Shown here: positions 34,638-43,915 of the stretch, piece by piece | Numbering within the stretch: position 1 is the stretch's first letter | Layout: every line of letters starts with the position of its first letter | DNA from: Ferruginibacter sp. | Lineage (GTDB): Bacteria; Bacteroidota; Bacteroidia; Chitinophagales; Chitinophagaceae | Length of the DNA: 49,969 nucleotides | Assembly: GCA_025351645.1 (NCBI GenBank) | Contig: JANXVN010000155.1 | Coordinates: 1 to 49,969 of the forward strand | Direction of reading: 5' to 3' | The notes under the pieces: model-generated | What the model saw: the letters and a program-made list of their open reading frames with translations, nothing else | What the model was told of the DNA's origin: nothing | Databases searched by the model: none | Made by a program: the position numbers and the translations under genes

Positions 34638-35222
34638 ATGGCAACCCCAGATTTAACCGGAAAGAAAATAGCAATTATAACTGAAAATGGTTTTGAAGAA
34701 GTAGAACTTACAAGCCCTAAAAAAGCGTTGGAAGGAGCTGGCGCAACAGTGCATATTATTTCGATGCAAAAAAATGTAAAAGCATGGGATACTGATCATT
34801 GGTCTATTGAGCTGCCTGTAGATGTGAATATAGAAGAAGCCAATAGCGATGATTATGATGGGCTGTTGATACCCGGTGGCGTTATTAACCCGGATAAGAT
34901 GCGCACCCAAAAAGCATATGTTTCTTTTGCTGCAGAATTTTTAGAAACAGGCAAGCCAGTGGCTGCTATTTGCCACGGGCCGCAATTATTGATTGAAACA
35001 GAAATGATAAAGGGAAAGGACATGACATCTTACCCGTCTATAAAAACCGACCTTATAAACGCAGGTGTTAACTGGATGGATAAAGAAGTGGTAACAGACA
35101 ACGGGCTGACAACAAGCCGCAGCCCCGAAGATTTGCCTGCTTTCAACAAAAAAATTATTGAAGAATTTGCAGAGGGTATACATAAAAGCCGTAACCCAAT
35201 TGTACCAATTATTGTATTTTAA
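34638..35222 (+). CDS. DJ-1/PfpI family protein
   Basis: 194 residues from the ATG at 34638; upstream in-frame codons give no family-like sequence. The Rossmann-like core has KIAIITENGFEEVELTSP with the acidic residue, DYDGLLIPGG and the nucleophile elbow AAICHGPQLL (Cys112, His113). This is the layout of PfpI-type proteins, which include deglycases/glyoxalases and stress chaperones; true proteolytic activity is not established for this subgroup. It sits alone downstream of the intergenic hairpin. Confidence 0.92.
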   Translation: MATPDLTGKKIAIITENGFEEVELTSPKKALEGAGATVHIISMQKNVKAWDTDHWSIELPVDVNIEEANSDDYDGLLIPGGVINPDKMRTQKAYVSFAAEFLETGKPVAAICHGPQLLIETEMIKGKDMTSYPSIKTDLINAGVNWMDKEVVTDNGLTTSRSPEDLPAFNKKIIEEFAEGIHKSRNPIVPIIVF

Positions 35223-35247
35223 TTAATTGCACGTAAAAAGTAAAACA

Positions 35248-35462
35248 ATGGCAAAATATTAAAAGGAGGCTCAAAAAAAGTATAAGGTTCCATGGAGGAA
35301 ATGAAAGAAGGCAAATTGAAAAGCGGCAAATCTGGCAAAAAAGTAACTAATCCTAAATAGGCAATTGCCATTGGCCTTTCTGAAGCAAGAGAAACAGGCG
35401 CAAAAGTATCAGCAAAACCTACTAGTAAACAAGGCCTTAAAAAGAATGCTGCAAAAGTTTAA
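35248..35462 (+). pseudogene. degraded DUF6496-like small gene
   Basis: An ATG at 35248 starts MAKY but meets TAA at codon 5 (35260). The frame then shifts, a second TAA occurs at 35283 in the downstream frame, and from 35292 it reads MEEMKEGKLKSGKSGKKVTNPK, then TAG, then AIAIGLSEARETGAKVSAKP and on to TAA at 35460-35462. The blocks GKLKSGKSGKKVT and QAIAIGLSEAR are hallmarks of DUF6496-family proteins of about 60-75 residues. Three stops plus an indel make this a decayed copy rather than a functional gene. The product's role is unknown. Confidence 0.8.
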
Positions 35463-35577
35463 TTTAATAACGTTTTCTTATAACCCTGGTAGGTAATAAT
35501 CCGTTTTTTATTGCCAGGATGTTATTGCAATTGTTTACATTTTTGTTCGCTAGCAAAATTTTAAACATTGCTACCTC

Positions 35578-36168
35578 TTATCTTAATAAACCAGTTAGTA
35601 AATGATTTATCATATCATTTTCCAATACCTCCTGCGATACATTTTTTTTATGCCCATGCCAAAATTCTAATCCCCGTACTGCAGAAAGGATTGTTAAGGT
35701 TGCCACATAAGGGTTTATTATTTTAAGTTCGTTATTTGCCATGCCAGATTCAATGAGTACGATTAGTTTTTTCTCATAGCTGCGTCGAAAGTTTAGAAAA
35801 TCACTTAAATAAGGCTCTTTTAAATGTTTCCATTCGTGGTTAGCGACATATACTTCATCAAAATTATAGAGCATTATGCGTATGTGAAAGCGGATAATAG
35901 CTTCAATTTTTGAGATATTGCTTGTTGAATTGCATTCAATTAAATTTAAGTTTACGGCAAATTCTTTAACTACTTTACAGCAGATTGCTTGCAGCAACTC
36001 GCTTTTAGAGCCAATATGGTTATAAAGGCTAGAGGCCTCCACCCCAAGCATTTCCGCAAGTTCTCTCATAGAGGCCGCCGTATAACTTTTTACTTTAAAT
36101 AAAGTAGCCGCCTTTTGTATAATTGCCTCTTTTTTAGTAGCACTGTTACCAGGCTGTATTTTTGCCAT
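35578..36168 (-). CDS. TetR family transcriptional regulator
   Basis: 196 residues. The N-terminal helix-turn-helix is KEAIIQKAATLFKVKSYTAA, then SMRELAEMLGVEASSLYNHI and GSKSELLQAI, as in TetR repressors. The C-terminal ligand domain (about 70-196) is helical with no clear clue to the ligand. A palindrome with 8-bp arms lies just upstream of the start (36190-36211) and is probably its operator. The gene faces away from the ABC exporter at 36966; neither neighbour shows an obvious regulated pathway. Confidence 0.93.
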   Translation of the reverse strand: MAKIQPGNSATKKEAIIQKAATLFKVKSYTAASMRELAEMLGVEASSLYNHIGSKSELLQAICCKVVKEFAVNLNLIECNSTSNISKIEAIIRFHIRIMLYNFDEVYVANHEWKHLKEPYLSDFLNFRRSYEKKLIVLIESGMANNELKIINPYVATLTILSAVRGLEFWHGHKKNVSQEVLENDMINHLLTGLLR

Positions 36169-36188
36169 AATATTAGTATTGAGTTTTA

Positions 36189-36211
36189 CAAAACTAACGC
36201 TTATTAGTTTT
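36189..36211 (-). promoter_or_regulatory. TetR operator palindrome overlapping the -7 element
   Basis: AAAACTAA (36190-36197) and TTAGTTTT (36204-36211) form a perfect inverted repeat with a 6-nt spacer. On the minus strand TAGTTTTG (36189-36196) matches TAnnTTTG exactly, so the operator would cover the tetR promoter core. This is a classic autorepression arrangement. Confidence 0.7.
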
Positions 36212-36461
36212 ATTGGTACTATGGTTCATTAGTTGCCAGTTCTTATTTCATAATCTCCAATTGGTTATTTTACCATTTAAAAATACCATTATAATTATAG
36301 CGTTAGCTAAAAAGTTGCCAGGGCTTAAGAAGTGGCCCTCAATGGTAGTATAACCGTAAAAATCAAGCAATTTTGGTTTGCAGAAAAAGAATTAACCCAA
36401 ACAGTTGAGCATTTGTAAAAAATTTTTAATAATCCGAAAAAAAATATTTAGTTTTGCTTTC

Positions 36462-36665
36462 TGCTCTACGTATATTCCTCCAATCTTAATGAAAGCTCTT
36501 CCACAAAGAAGTTTTAATTTTTGTGTGCTGATTAATAAAATACATAACTATATATATCCTTAATAAAATATTCTGTAAAGAAAATTTATTCTGTAAAAAT
36601 TTTTCTTGTGGTTTCAGAGGTAAGCAAGGCCGGTGATTTTTATCACTGGCCACTATTTTTTAAAA
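36462..36665 (+). ncRNA. candidate small RNA upstream of the MsbA-like gene
   Basis: A TAGTTTTG -7 element (36449-36456) precedes about 170 nt without an ORF, ending in a strong intrinsic terminator. No annotated gene uses this terminator. The transcript is only a prediction from a promoter-terminator pair, and no -33 element was found. Confidence 0.3.
36628..36665 (+). terminator. strong intrinsic terminator with no upstream gene
   Basis: GGCCGGTGAT (36628-36637) pairs with ATCACTGGCC (36642-36651) around TTTT, with one G-U pair, and is followed within 3 nt by a run of T residues. No + strand gene lies upstream between 36169 and here. Confidence 0.75.
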
Positions 36666-36922
36666 GGTTTCTGTAAAAGGAAACTATCGGCTAATAGCAA
36701 AACACTTACCAGGCCATTACCTCAAAAGGCAATCAAAACATATCAACAAAATTTTCCCCTCAACGTTTTCATAAAAATTTATTTGCTTTTACTCAGTTGT
36801 ATCTTTATGTGAAAAATTTATTGTGCCTTAGCACCCAAGCTTTATAGCGTCATTACGTTACAATGCATTCTGCCTTGAATTTGTTAAAACCAAATTTGTA
36901 GTTTAGTATTATTTAAGTAATG

Positions 36923-36930
36923 TAAATTTG
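36923..36930 (+). promoter_or_regulatory. -7 element for the MsbA-like gene
   Basis: TAAATTTG matches TAnnTTTG exactly, 35 nt before the ATG at 36966. A short hairpin GCTACG/CGTAGC lies in the predicted leader just upstream of the start. A TTTG is 24 nt upstream, longer than the usual 19-21. Confidence 0.5.
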
Positions 36931-36965
36931 CCGCTACGTTTTTTAAAAAGGCGTAGCAGGTTTAC

Positions 36966-38759
36966 ATGAAAAACTTTTTCAGGATATTTAGATACATACA
37001 CATCCCTAAAGGCAAGCTAGCCCTTTATTTATTTTATACCGTTTTATCTACCCTATTTTCCTTGCTTTCCATCAATGCGCTGGCACCATTTTTAAATATC
37101 ATTTTTAAGCCTGAAGCTGGCATTAAAACTGAAGACCTTGGCAAGTTTGGCAGCATTTTTCAACTTATTATTAAAGAACATAACAGGCTGTATGCAGTAG
37201 CCATTATTTGCCTGGTAATGACTGCTACCATTTTGCTAAAAAATTTATTTGTCTATTTATCTATCTACGTATCTACCCCACTACGTAGTAAAATATTGGC
37301 AGATTTTAGGTTGCGCCTGTACACAAAAATTTTACAATTGCCAGTAAGTTTTTTTACAGAACAAAAAAAAGGCGATTTGATGAGCCGCATTATTGGCGAT
37401 ATTGCAGAAGTACAAAATTCTATTTTCTCTGCATTGGAAAACGTTATAAAAGACCCATTAACGATTATAGGATTACTATTTTCTATGATTTGGATTAGTC
37501 CAACACTCTCTTTGTCCCTGCTCATTTTTTTGCCCATCACAGCGCTGATTATAGGGCGTATAAGCAAACGCCTAAAAAAACAATCTACTCATTATTCAGC
37601 GGCTAGTGGAGAAAATTTATCGCATGTTGAAGAAACACTAGGTAGCATAAAAGTAATAAAAGCATTTAATGCAGAACAGCGGATGCTAAAGAAATTTAGC
37701 ACCGGCAATGATAAGATGTTTTTAATGCTTAATAAAATGACTTTGCGCCGCGACCTTGCAAGCCCGTTAACTGAAATATTAGGCGTAGCGGTACTTTGCT
37801 GCATTTTATACATTGGCGGCAGGCTTGTATTAACAGGTGATAATAACCTTACAGGCGGCGACCTTATAGCTTTTATTTTAGCATTTGCCCTTATCATTAA
37901 TCCAGCTAAAAATTTATCAACTACCATTAGCAACATACAAAAAGGCATGGGCGCTATTGAAAGGATAGAAGAAGTTTTAAACGCGCCTTTGCTGGTAGAA
38001 GAAAAGCCCGATGCCATCGTTTTAAAAGGCTTCAACAAAAATATTGAATTTAAAAATGTAAGCTTTAACTATGATGATAAAGTAATATTGCAAAACATCA
38101 GCTTTGTAATTGCAAAAGGAAAAACAGTAGCATTGGTCGGTTCGTCTGGTGCTGGTAAATCTACCCTGGCAGACCTTATCCCAAGGTTTCACGATGTTAC
38201 CAGCGGCGAGATATTAATTGATGGAATAAATATAAAAGACTTTACCATACAATCATTGCGCAAGCAAATGAGCATAGTAACGCAGGAAGCAATCTTATTT
38301 AATGATACCATCAGCAATAATATCGCTTTAGGGAATGTGGCAGCTACCAATGAAGAGGTAGTAGCAGCCGCCACCATCGCCAATGCGCATAGCTTTATCA
38401 TCAACAAAGAAAATCGCTACGATACCAATATCGGCGACAGGGGCATGAAGCTAAGCGGTGGCGAACGCCAGCGTGTAACCATTGCCAGGGCTGTGTTACA
38501 AAATCCCCCCATCTTAATTTTAGATGAAGCAACTTCTTCATTAGATACAGAAAGCGAACGCCTTGTGCAGGATGCTATTGTAAACTTAATGCAAGACCGC
38601 ACTTCGCTGGTAATAGCACATCGCCTAAGCACCATCCGCAATGCCGATGAAATTATTGTGCTGCAGAAAGGGCAAATTATAGAAAGGGGAACGCATGAAA
38701 TACTGATTGCGCAAGATGGGTTTTATACCAAATTGGTAAGGATGCAGGAAATAAAATAG
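36966..38759 (+). CDS. MsbA-like ABC exporter (fused permease and ATPase)
   Basis: 597 residues. About six transmembrane segments (roughly 20-330) precede a C-terminal nucleotide-binding domain: Walker A GSSGAGKST (about 392-400), Q-loop VTQEAILFND, signature LSGGERQR (about 497), Walker B ILILDEATSSLD. The architecture and the intracellular-loop text KGDLMSRIIGDIAEVQNSI fit type IV exporters, such as MsbA (lipid A) and multidrug exporters. Together with the second exporter at 45863 it flanks the glycosyltransferase genes, so lipid-linked glycan export is a fair guess. Confidence 0.92.
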   Translation: MKNFFRIFRYIHIPKGKLALYLFYTVLSTLFSLLSINALAPFLNIIFKPEAGIKTEDLGKFGSIFQLIIKEHNRLYAVAIICLVMTATILLKNLFVYLSIYVSTPLRSKILADFRLRLYTKILQLPVSFFTEQKKGDLMSRIIGDIAEVQNSIFSALENVIKDPLTIIGLLFSMIWISPTLSLSLLIFLPITALIIGRISKRLKKQSTHYSAASGENLSHVEETLGSIKVIKAFNAEQRMLKKFSTGNDKMFLMLNKMTLRRDLASPLTEILGVAVLCCILYIGGRLVLTGDNNLTGGDLIAFILAFALIINPAKNLSTTISNIQKGMGAIERIEEVLNAPLLVEEKPDAIVLKGFNKNIEFKNVSFNYDDKVILQNISFVIAKGKTVALVGSSGAGKSTLADLIPRFHDVTSGEILIDGINIKDFTIQSLRKQMSIVTQEAILFNDTISNNIALGNVAATNEEVVAAATIANAHSFIINKENRYDTNIGDRGMKLSGGERQRVTIARAVLQNPPILILDEATSSLDTESERLVQDAIVNLMQDRTSLVIAHRLSTIRNADEIIVLQKGQIIERGTHEILIAQDGFYTKLVRMQEIK

Positions 38760-38953
38760 TTTTTGTTTGTAGTTTTTTGTTGGGCACCTGCGGGGGCTTA
38801 TCCCTTTCCTGATTGTCTTAATATAATGTCCTTCTTTATCTATCAAACCAATTACAGTACTTAAAATGCTTTTTCAAATAACTCCCCATTTATTTACACA
38901 ATAACCTACCTTACCAACTAGTTTTTAATCACCCCTAATCCCCTCTTTTAAAC

Positions 38954-40501
38954 ATGCTCGTAAAAACAAATGGCAGCGCCGTGTATGGCGTAGAAGCAAT
39001 TACCATTGCCATAGAAGTAAATATTAATAACCAGGGCAAAAGCGATGCAATAATTGTAGGCCTGCCAGATGGTGCCGTTAAAGAAAGCTTGCTCCGGGTA
39101 GAAAGCGCCATTAAAGACAATGGTTATTACATGCCACGCACCAGGCTAATTGTGAACCTTGCCCCTGCGGATATACGCAAAAGCGGCAGTGCGTTCGACC
39201 TGCCCATAGCGCTGGCAACCTTAGGTGCAAGCGAGCAATTGATCAATCCAGAAAAATTGACAGACTATGTTATTATGGGCGAACTTAGCTTAGATGGAAC
39301 CGTCCGCGCTATTAAAGGCGCATTACCAATTGCCATACAAGCCCGTAAAGAAAATTTTAAAGGCTTGATAGTACCGAAGCAAAATGCCCGTGAAGCCGCC
39401 ATGGTAAATAACCTGCTGGTGTATGGCGTATCCCATTTAAAAGAAGTTATTGAGTTTTTTAAAGATGAAACCACCATTGAGCCCACCATTGTAAATACCC
39501 GGGAAGAATTTGCCTATGCCCAAAGCGATTTTGATATTGATTTTTGTGATGTAAAAGGGCAGGAAAATATAAAGCGTGCTTTAGAGATTGCCGCCGCCGG
39601 TGGGCATAATGCTATTTTGATTGGGCCGCCTGGTGCCGGTAAAACCATGCTTGCAAAGCGTTTGCCAACTATATTGCCACCATTGTCTTTGCAGGAAGCC
39701 TTAGAAACTACCAAGATACATAGCGTTGCGGGCAAGCTGCCGGAAAATGCCACGCTAATTTCTAAACGGCCTTACCGCAGTCCTCACCATACCATTTCTG
39801 ATGTGGCGCTTGTTGGAGGCGGAGGCAATCCACAACCGGGCGAAATTTCTTTGGCGCACAACGGCGTACTGTTTTTAGATGAATTGCCAGAGTTTAAAAG
39901 AACGGTATTAGAAGTTATGCGGCAACCAATGGAAGAAAGAAAAGTAACCATCAGCAGGGCAAAAATTGCATTGGAATTTCCTGCGAGCTTTATGCTGATA
40001 GCAAGCATGAACCCATGCCCCTGCGGCTATTTCAACCATCCTGAAAGGCAATGTACTTGCCCGCCAGGCGCTGTGCAAAAATATTTAAATAAGATAAGCG
40101 GCCCCTTGCTGGATAGGATTGACCTGCATGTAGAAGTAACACCAGTAGCATTTAGCGAGCTGTCCTCTACCCAGCAATACGAAAAAAGCGATAGCATTAG
40201 GGAAAGAGTAATTAAAGCCAGGGATATACAGGAGCTTCGGTACAAAGACAGTGAAGGCGTATATGCCAATGCGCAAATGAGCAGCAAGATGCTGAAAGAA
40301 ATTTGTGTTATAAATACTGCCAGCCAAAAGTTATTGAAGATAGCAATGGAAAAACTAAACCTTTCTGCCCGTGCTTATGACAGGATATTAAAAGTTAGCC
40401 GAACCATTGCCGACCTCGCCGGTACGGAAGAGATAAAGGCCGAACACCTGGCAGAAGCCATACAGTATAGAAGTTTGGATAGGGAAGGATGGGCAGGGTA
40501 A
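38954..40501 (+). CDS. comM: YifB/ComM-type Mg-chelatase-like AAA+ ATPase
   Basis: 515 residues. The N-terminal Lon-S16-like domain (about 20-160, with SAVYGVEAITIAIEVNI and GSAFDLPIALATLGAS) precedes the AAA+ core with Walker A GPPGAGKTM (about 226), Walker B LFLDELPEF, and a Cys-rich insertion NPCPCGYFNHPERQCTC, then the C-terminal helical domain with YRSLDREG. ComM is a branch-migration helicase that helps integrate incoming DNA in competent bacteria. It pairs in function with ComF in this window (14.3 kb). The flanking 194-nt gap upstream is unremarkable apart from C-rich tracts. Confidence 0.93.
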   Translation: MLVKTNGSAVYGVEAITIAIEVNINNQGKSDAIIVGLPDGAVKESLLRVESAIKDNGYYMPRTRLIVNLAPADIRKSGSAFDLPIALATLGASEQLINPEKLTDYVIMGELSLDGTVRAIKGALPIAIQARKENFKGLIVPKQNAREAAMVNNLLVYGVSHLKEVIEFFKDETTIEPTIVNTREEFAYAQSDFDIDFCDVKGQENIKRALEIAAAGGHNAILIGPPGAGKTMLAKRLPTILPPLSLQEALETTKIHSVAGKLPENATLISKRPYRSPHHTISDVALVGGGGNPQPGEISLAHNGVLFLDELPEFKRTVLEVMRQPMEERKVTISRAKIALEFPASFMLIASMNPCPCGYFNHPERQCTCPPGAVQKYLNKISGPLLDRIDLHVEVTPVAFSELSSTQQYEKSDSIRERVIKARDIQELRYKDSEGVYANAQMSSKMLKEICVINTASQKLLKIAMEKLNLSARAYDRILKVSRTIADLAGTEEIKAEHLAEAIQYRSLDREGWAG

Positions 40502-40579
40502 GCGTTATTAATAAATAACGACACAACACAAATGCTTTTGGCAAAAAACAACTATGTTTATTGTGTAAATGATAAATAA

Positions 40580-41641
40580 ATGGCTGCAAAAATTATTATA
40601 GACTGTGAACGCATGAAATACCCGCACACTGGGCTTCATAGTTATTGCATTAATCTAGCACCGGCTTTGCAAAAGCTGGTGCAGCCGCATTTGGAACAAC
40701 TGAGTTTTTTTCTTCCTAAAGAATTAAACGGTTATTTTGGAAAAGAGGTGGAGTATGTTTTTCAAAACTCCTTTCAAAAACTGATTTTACCATCGTTGAA
40801 AAAATATTCAGTTTGGCATTCCACCCAACAGGATAGCGACTATTATCCTTTAAAAAATAAGTTGCCTGTAGTGTTGACCATACACGATATTAACATTATG
40901 CACAATGCAGCTAAAACTACAAGCCAAAAAAAACAGTACATCCAACAATTACAAAAAAAAATTCAGCGGGCTAGCCACGTAGCATTTATTTCAAATTTTA
41001 CCAGTAACGATGTGCGGCAACATATTGACCTCAGCAAAAAAACATTTTCAACAGTTTATAATGGCTGCACTATCCGTGAAATTATACCCCTGCAGCAGCC
41101 AGCAATTAAACCTGCCGCACCGTTTTATTTCACGCTAAGTACCATTATGAGAAAAAAGAATATGCACGTTTTACCTGCGTTGCTTGCAGGTAATGACAGG
41201 CTACTTGTAATTTCAGGCATCACCTCAAGCGAAGCTTACAAACAAGAAATTATTGCAGAGGCTGTTAAACATGGCGTAGAAAAACGGGTAATTTTTACCG
41301 GTGCCATAACCGAGAATGACAAGCAATGGTACTTAAAAAATTGTACCGCTTTTTTATTCCCGAGCTTAACTGAAGGGTTTGGTGCACCGGTAGTAGAAGC
41401 CATGTATTTTGGTGTGCCCATTTTTCTATCTGGTTTAACCTCGCTGCCCGAAATAGGTGGCGATGTTTGCTATTATTTTCCATCATTTGAAAAAGATGCG
41501 ATGCAAAAAACTATGCAAGATGGATTGCTGCATTATAAAGAAAATGCAACCGCTGCTGGCCTAATTAAAAAAAGAGCAGCCCTGTTTAGCTGGCATAATG
41601 CCGCAACGGATTACCTAAACATTTACCGGACTTTATATTGA
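40580..41641 (+). CDS. GT4-type glycosyltransferase
   Basis: 353 residues, typical size for a GT-B fold. The C-terminal domain carries the E-x7-E block EGFGAPVVEAMYFGVPI, with GAITENDKQWYLKNCTAFLFPSLTE before it, as in GT4 enzymes. The N-terminal half (LTIHDINIMH and AFISNFTSNDVRQHI) is the acceptor domain. It transfers a sugar from a nucleotide donor, but donor and acceptor are not predictable. It is divergent from nothing upstream (yifB is 79 nt away on the same strand) and convergent with the GT2 gene at 41648, separated by 6 nt. Confidence 0.9.
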   Translation: MAAKIIIDCERMKYPHTGLHSYCINLAPALQKLVQPHLEQLSFFLPKELNGYFGKEVEYVFQNSFQKLILPSLKKYSVWHSTQQDSDYYPLKNKLPVVLTIHDINIMHNAAKTTSQKKQYIQQLQKKIQRASHVAFISNFTSNDVRQHIDLSKKTFSTVYNGCTIREIIPLQQPAIKPAAPFYFTLSTIMRKKNMHVLPALLAGNDRLLVISGITSSEAYKQEIIAEAVKHGVEKRVIFTGAITENDKQWYLKNCTAFLFPSLTEGFGAPVVEAMYFGVPIFLSGLTSLPEIGGDVCYYFPSFEKDAMQKTMQDGLLHYKENATAAGLIKKRAALFSWHNAATDYLNIYRTLY

Positions 41642-41647
41642 GCGATG

Positions 41648-42595
41648 TTATTTTATTTTTACAAACATCTTAAAGCAAAATAAGTACTTCCTGATGGCGG
41701 AGCGTTTTTTCGATGCCAGAAATTGATCTTTATACTTAAAAAACAACATCATTCGCTGAAAATTATTAACCAGGGAAAAGTTTTGGTAAGTTTTCACCAG
41801 TTTCTTTAACACTTGTTTTTCTTTCACCAGGGTATCTGGACAAGCCTCATAAAAAGCATTAATCCTTAGGCGGATGCGGGTCATTTCAAGTTTGTTTCTT
41901 TCTGCCTTATTAATTTTATTATGCTTACGGGTCTTGCTGCCCACCACGCCAAAAATATTGGCTGCGTGCTGCCGGTAACTGACTAGTGGTTGCGGTAAAT
42001 ATTTTATTCCTCCATAAAATGTTGCGATGTAGCACAGCCACCAGTCGTGCGGTATTACGCTCAAAAATGGTATAGCCTGCTGCAGAAAAGACTTTTTCAT
42101 TAATGTGGCGTGGCCATAAATTCTGCAAAATACTACCTGCTGCAAACAGCTGTTAAAATCAATAGCGTTTACCCGGTCGGATATATTTACGCCTATCGGC
42201 TTAAGTTCCTCATCGCATAAAATAGAGTCGCAATAGAGCAACGGATAATTTCCAATAGCGGCCTGCATATTTTTTATTTTATCAGGATGCCATTGATCAT
42301 CCTGGTCGCATAGTGCAATGTATTCGCCTGTAGCGAGGGAGCAGCCTTTTTCAAAGTTTTTGATATAGCCGAGATTAGTCTCATTGCTTATCACCTTTAC
42401 AAATGAATATTGTTGCAGGAATTGTTGTAAAATTTCAATGGTATTGTCTGTACTTCTGTCGTCAACAACAATTATTTCAATATTGGGGTACGATTGAGCA
42501 ACAACCGACTCCATTTGTTCAACAAGGTATTTACTTCCATTATAAGTGGCCATTATTATTGAGACGAGAGGGATTTTTGTCTTATGATTTTCCAT
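41648..42595 (-). CDS. GT2 family glycosyltransferase
   Basis: 315 residues from the ATG at 42595; a GTG 7 codons upstream is possible. GT-A fold: LVSIIMATYNGSKYLVEQME at the N-terminus, DDRSTDNT in the nucleotide site, and the DxD-like ALCDQDDQWHPDKI. The C-terminal part is helical and not conserved. It is paralogous to the protein at 42749 (both have DQDD...LPEKI/HPDKI and HxxWW/DWW motifs). Divergent genes at 42595 and 42749 share a 150-nt promoter region. It lies in a surface-glycan cluster. Confidence 0.92.
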   Translation of the reverse strand: MENHKTKIPLVSIIMATYNGSKYLVEQMESVVAQSYPNIEIIVVDDRSTDNTIEILQQFLQQYSFVKVISNETNLGYIKNFEKGCSLATGEYIALCDQDDQWHPDKIKNMQAAIGNYPLLYCDSILCDEELKPIGVNISDRVNAIDFNSCLQQVVFCRIYGHATLMKKSFLQQAIPFLSVIPHDWWLCYIATFYGGIKYLPQPLVSYRQHAANIFGVVGSKTRKHNKINKAERNKLEMTRIRLRINAFYEACPDTLVKEKQVLKKLVKTYQNFSLVNNFQRMMLFFKYKDQFLASKKRSAIRKYLFCFKMFVKIK

Positions 42596-42748
42596 TTCAG
42601 AATGAGTAATATGCACAATAAGATAATAATTTACTAAGTTTACTTAATGCTAAAATTAGCTTTGCGAAAACACTTTATTGCAAAAATAAGATAGCAGCGA
42701 ATGTCCTGGTAATCTATTCCTAATAATCATTTATATACAAACACATTA

Positions 42749-43669
42749 ATGAACCATCCACTTATTTCCATCCTGCTTTGTACATACAATGGTGAAGATT
42801 ATCTTGAAGAACAAATACAATCACTTATTCACCAAACATACCCCAATATTGAAATCATTATATCAGATGATGCATCAACAGACGGTACCAGCATTATTTT
42901 AAAAAAGTATGCTAGCTATCCTAAAATTATCATTTCCCTTCATAACGAAAATGTAGGCTTGCTTAAAAATATTGGGCTGGCCGCAGCTTTATCCAAAGGC
43001 GTTTTTATTTGTTTTTCTGATCAGGATGATATCTGGCTGCCCGAAAAGATAGAGAAATTATATAACGCTATTGCTAACTATTCTCTTGTTTACAGCGATA
43101 GCAAACTGGTAAATGCAAAGGGAAACTACCTGAATAAAAACTTATCTGATTTTAGGAAGTTACAGGACTTTTTTGATTCAAAAGGATTGAGTGTTGATAA
43201 TGCGGTGTCTGGGCATTCCATGATGGCTACAAAAGAATTGCTAAAATGTGCCTTGCCAATTCCCGAAGGCCATTTTTATGATTGGTGGATTGCCGTACAA
43301 GCTGCTAACTTAAATGGTATAAAATATTTAGATGAAAAACTAACCTTGTACCGTCAACATACAAAAAATACTACGCCGAGTTATATTAAAAAAATAACTG
43401 GTTCAAGAACTTTTAATAAAAGGTATGACCAATTCTTGAAAGAATTAAAAGGGCTTGAGCTTCTTAAAAATAATACATTAGAAAAGCAAAAATTATTTTA
43501 TAAACATTTTTATAATTTACACCTCGGTAAAAATAAAGGCCGTTTTGCATGGGGGCTATTTTGGTTTTTGATTAGGAACAAAAAGGATATTTATAGGTTT
43601 TCAAAAAAAAGTAATTTAAGTCAGTTAAACGAAATTAGAAAAAGAGCAAGGGGTGAAAAAGAAAATTGA
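42749..43669 (+). CDS. GT2 family glycosyltransferase
   Basis: 306 residues. N-terminal LISILLCTYNGEDYLEEQIQ, nucleotide-binding SDDASTDGT, and the DxD-like motif CFSDQDDIWLPEKIEKL. It resembles the neighbouring GT2 at 41648 in order and in the FYDWWIAVQA block. The C-terminal region is basic. It probably adds a sugar to a lipid-linked or surface glycan. The gene appears to be transcribed from its own promoter region between 42596 and 42748, but no clear -7 element was seen. Confidence 0.92.
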   Translation: MNHPLISILLCTYNGEDYLEEQIQSLIHQTYPNIEIIISDDASTDGTSIILKKYASYPKIIISLHNENVGLLKNIGLAAALSKGVFICFSDQDDIWLPEKIEKLYNAIANYSLVYSDSKLVNAKGNYLNKNLSDFRKLQDFFDSKGLSVDNAVSGHSMMATKELLKCALPIPEGHFYDWWIAVQAANLNGIKYLDEKLTLYRQHTKNTTPSYIKKITGSRTFNKRYDQFLKELKGLELLKNNTLEKQKLFYKHFYNLHLGKNKGRFAWGLFWFLIRNKKDIYRFSKKSNLSQLNEIRKRARGEKEN

Positions 43670-43915
43670 AGAGGAAGGCTATTATTATCAGGCTTGATTA
43701 TGCCCATAAGAAGTGATCCTTTAGCCCTTTTATAACTGGATATAATTATTAAAGTCTACCCAACGACTTTGGCATTAAAGTTATAATTTACAGTAGTGTT
43801 TTCCTTCATTCATTTCTTTACCAATTATCTTTACAAATAAAGAAAGGCTTAAGGCCGTTTGTTTTTTATATTACTAAAGAAAAAAATAGCGGACTTATCT
43901 AAAAAAATTATTTGT

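Larger units (their letters stand above)
36212..36965. other. long intergenic region between tetR and the MsbA-like gene
   Basis: About 750 nt without a convincing ORF, AT-rich. It holds a candidate transcript: a TAnnTTTG match at 36449-36456 and a strong terminator at 36628-36665, both on the + strand. A second -7 element for the downstream gene lies at 36923-36930. Confidence 0.6.

Noticed and set aside
38760..38953. C-rich tracts before yifB considered as degraded repeat copies
   Set aside because: Short CCCCT runs only; no stem-loop and fewer than half the consensus positions match.
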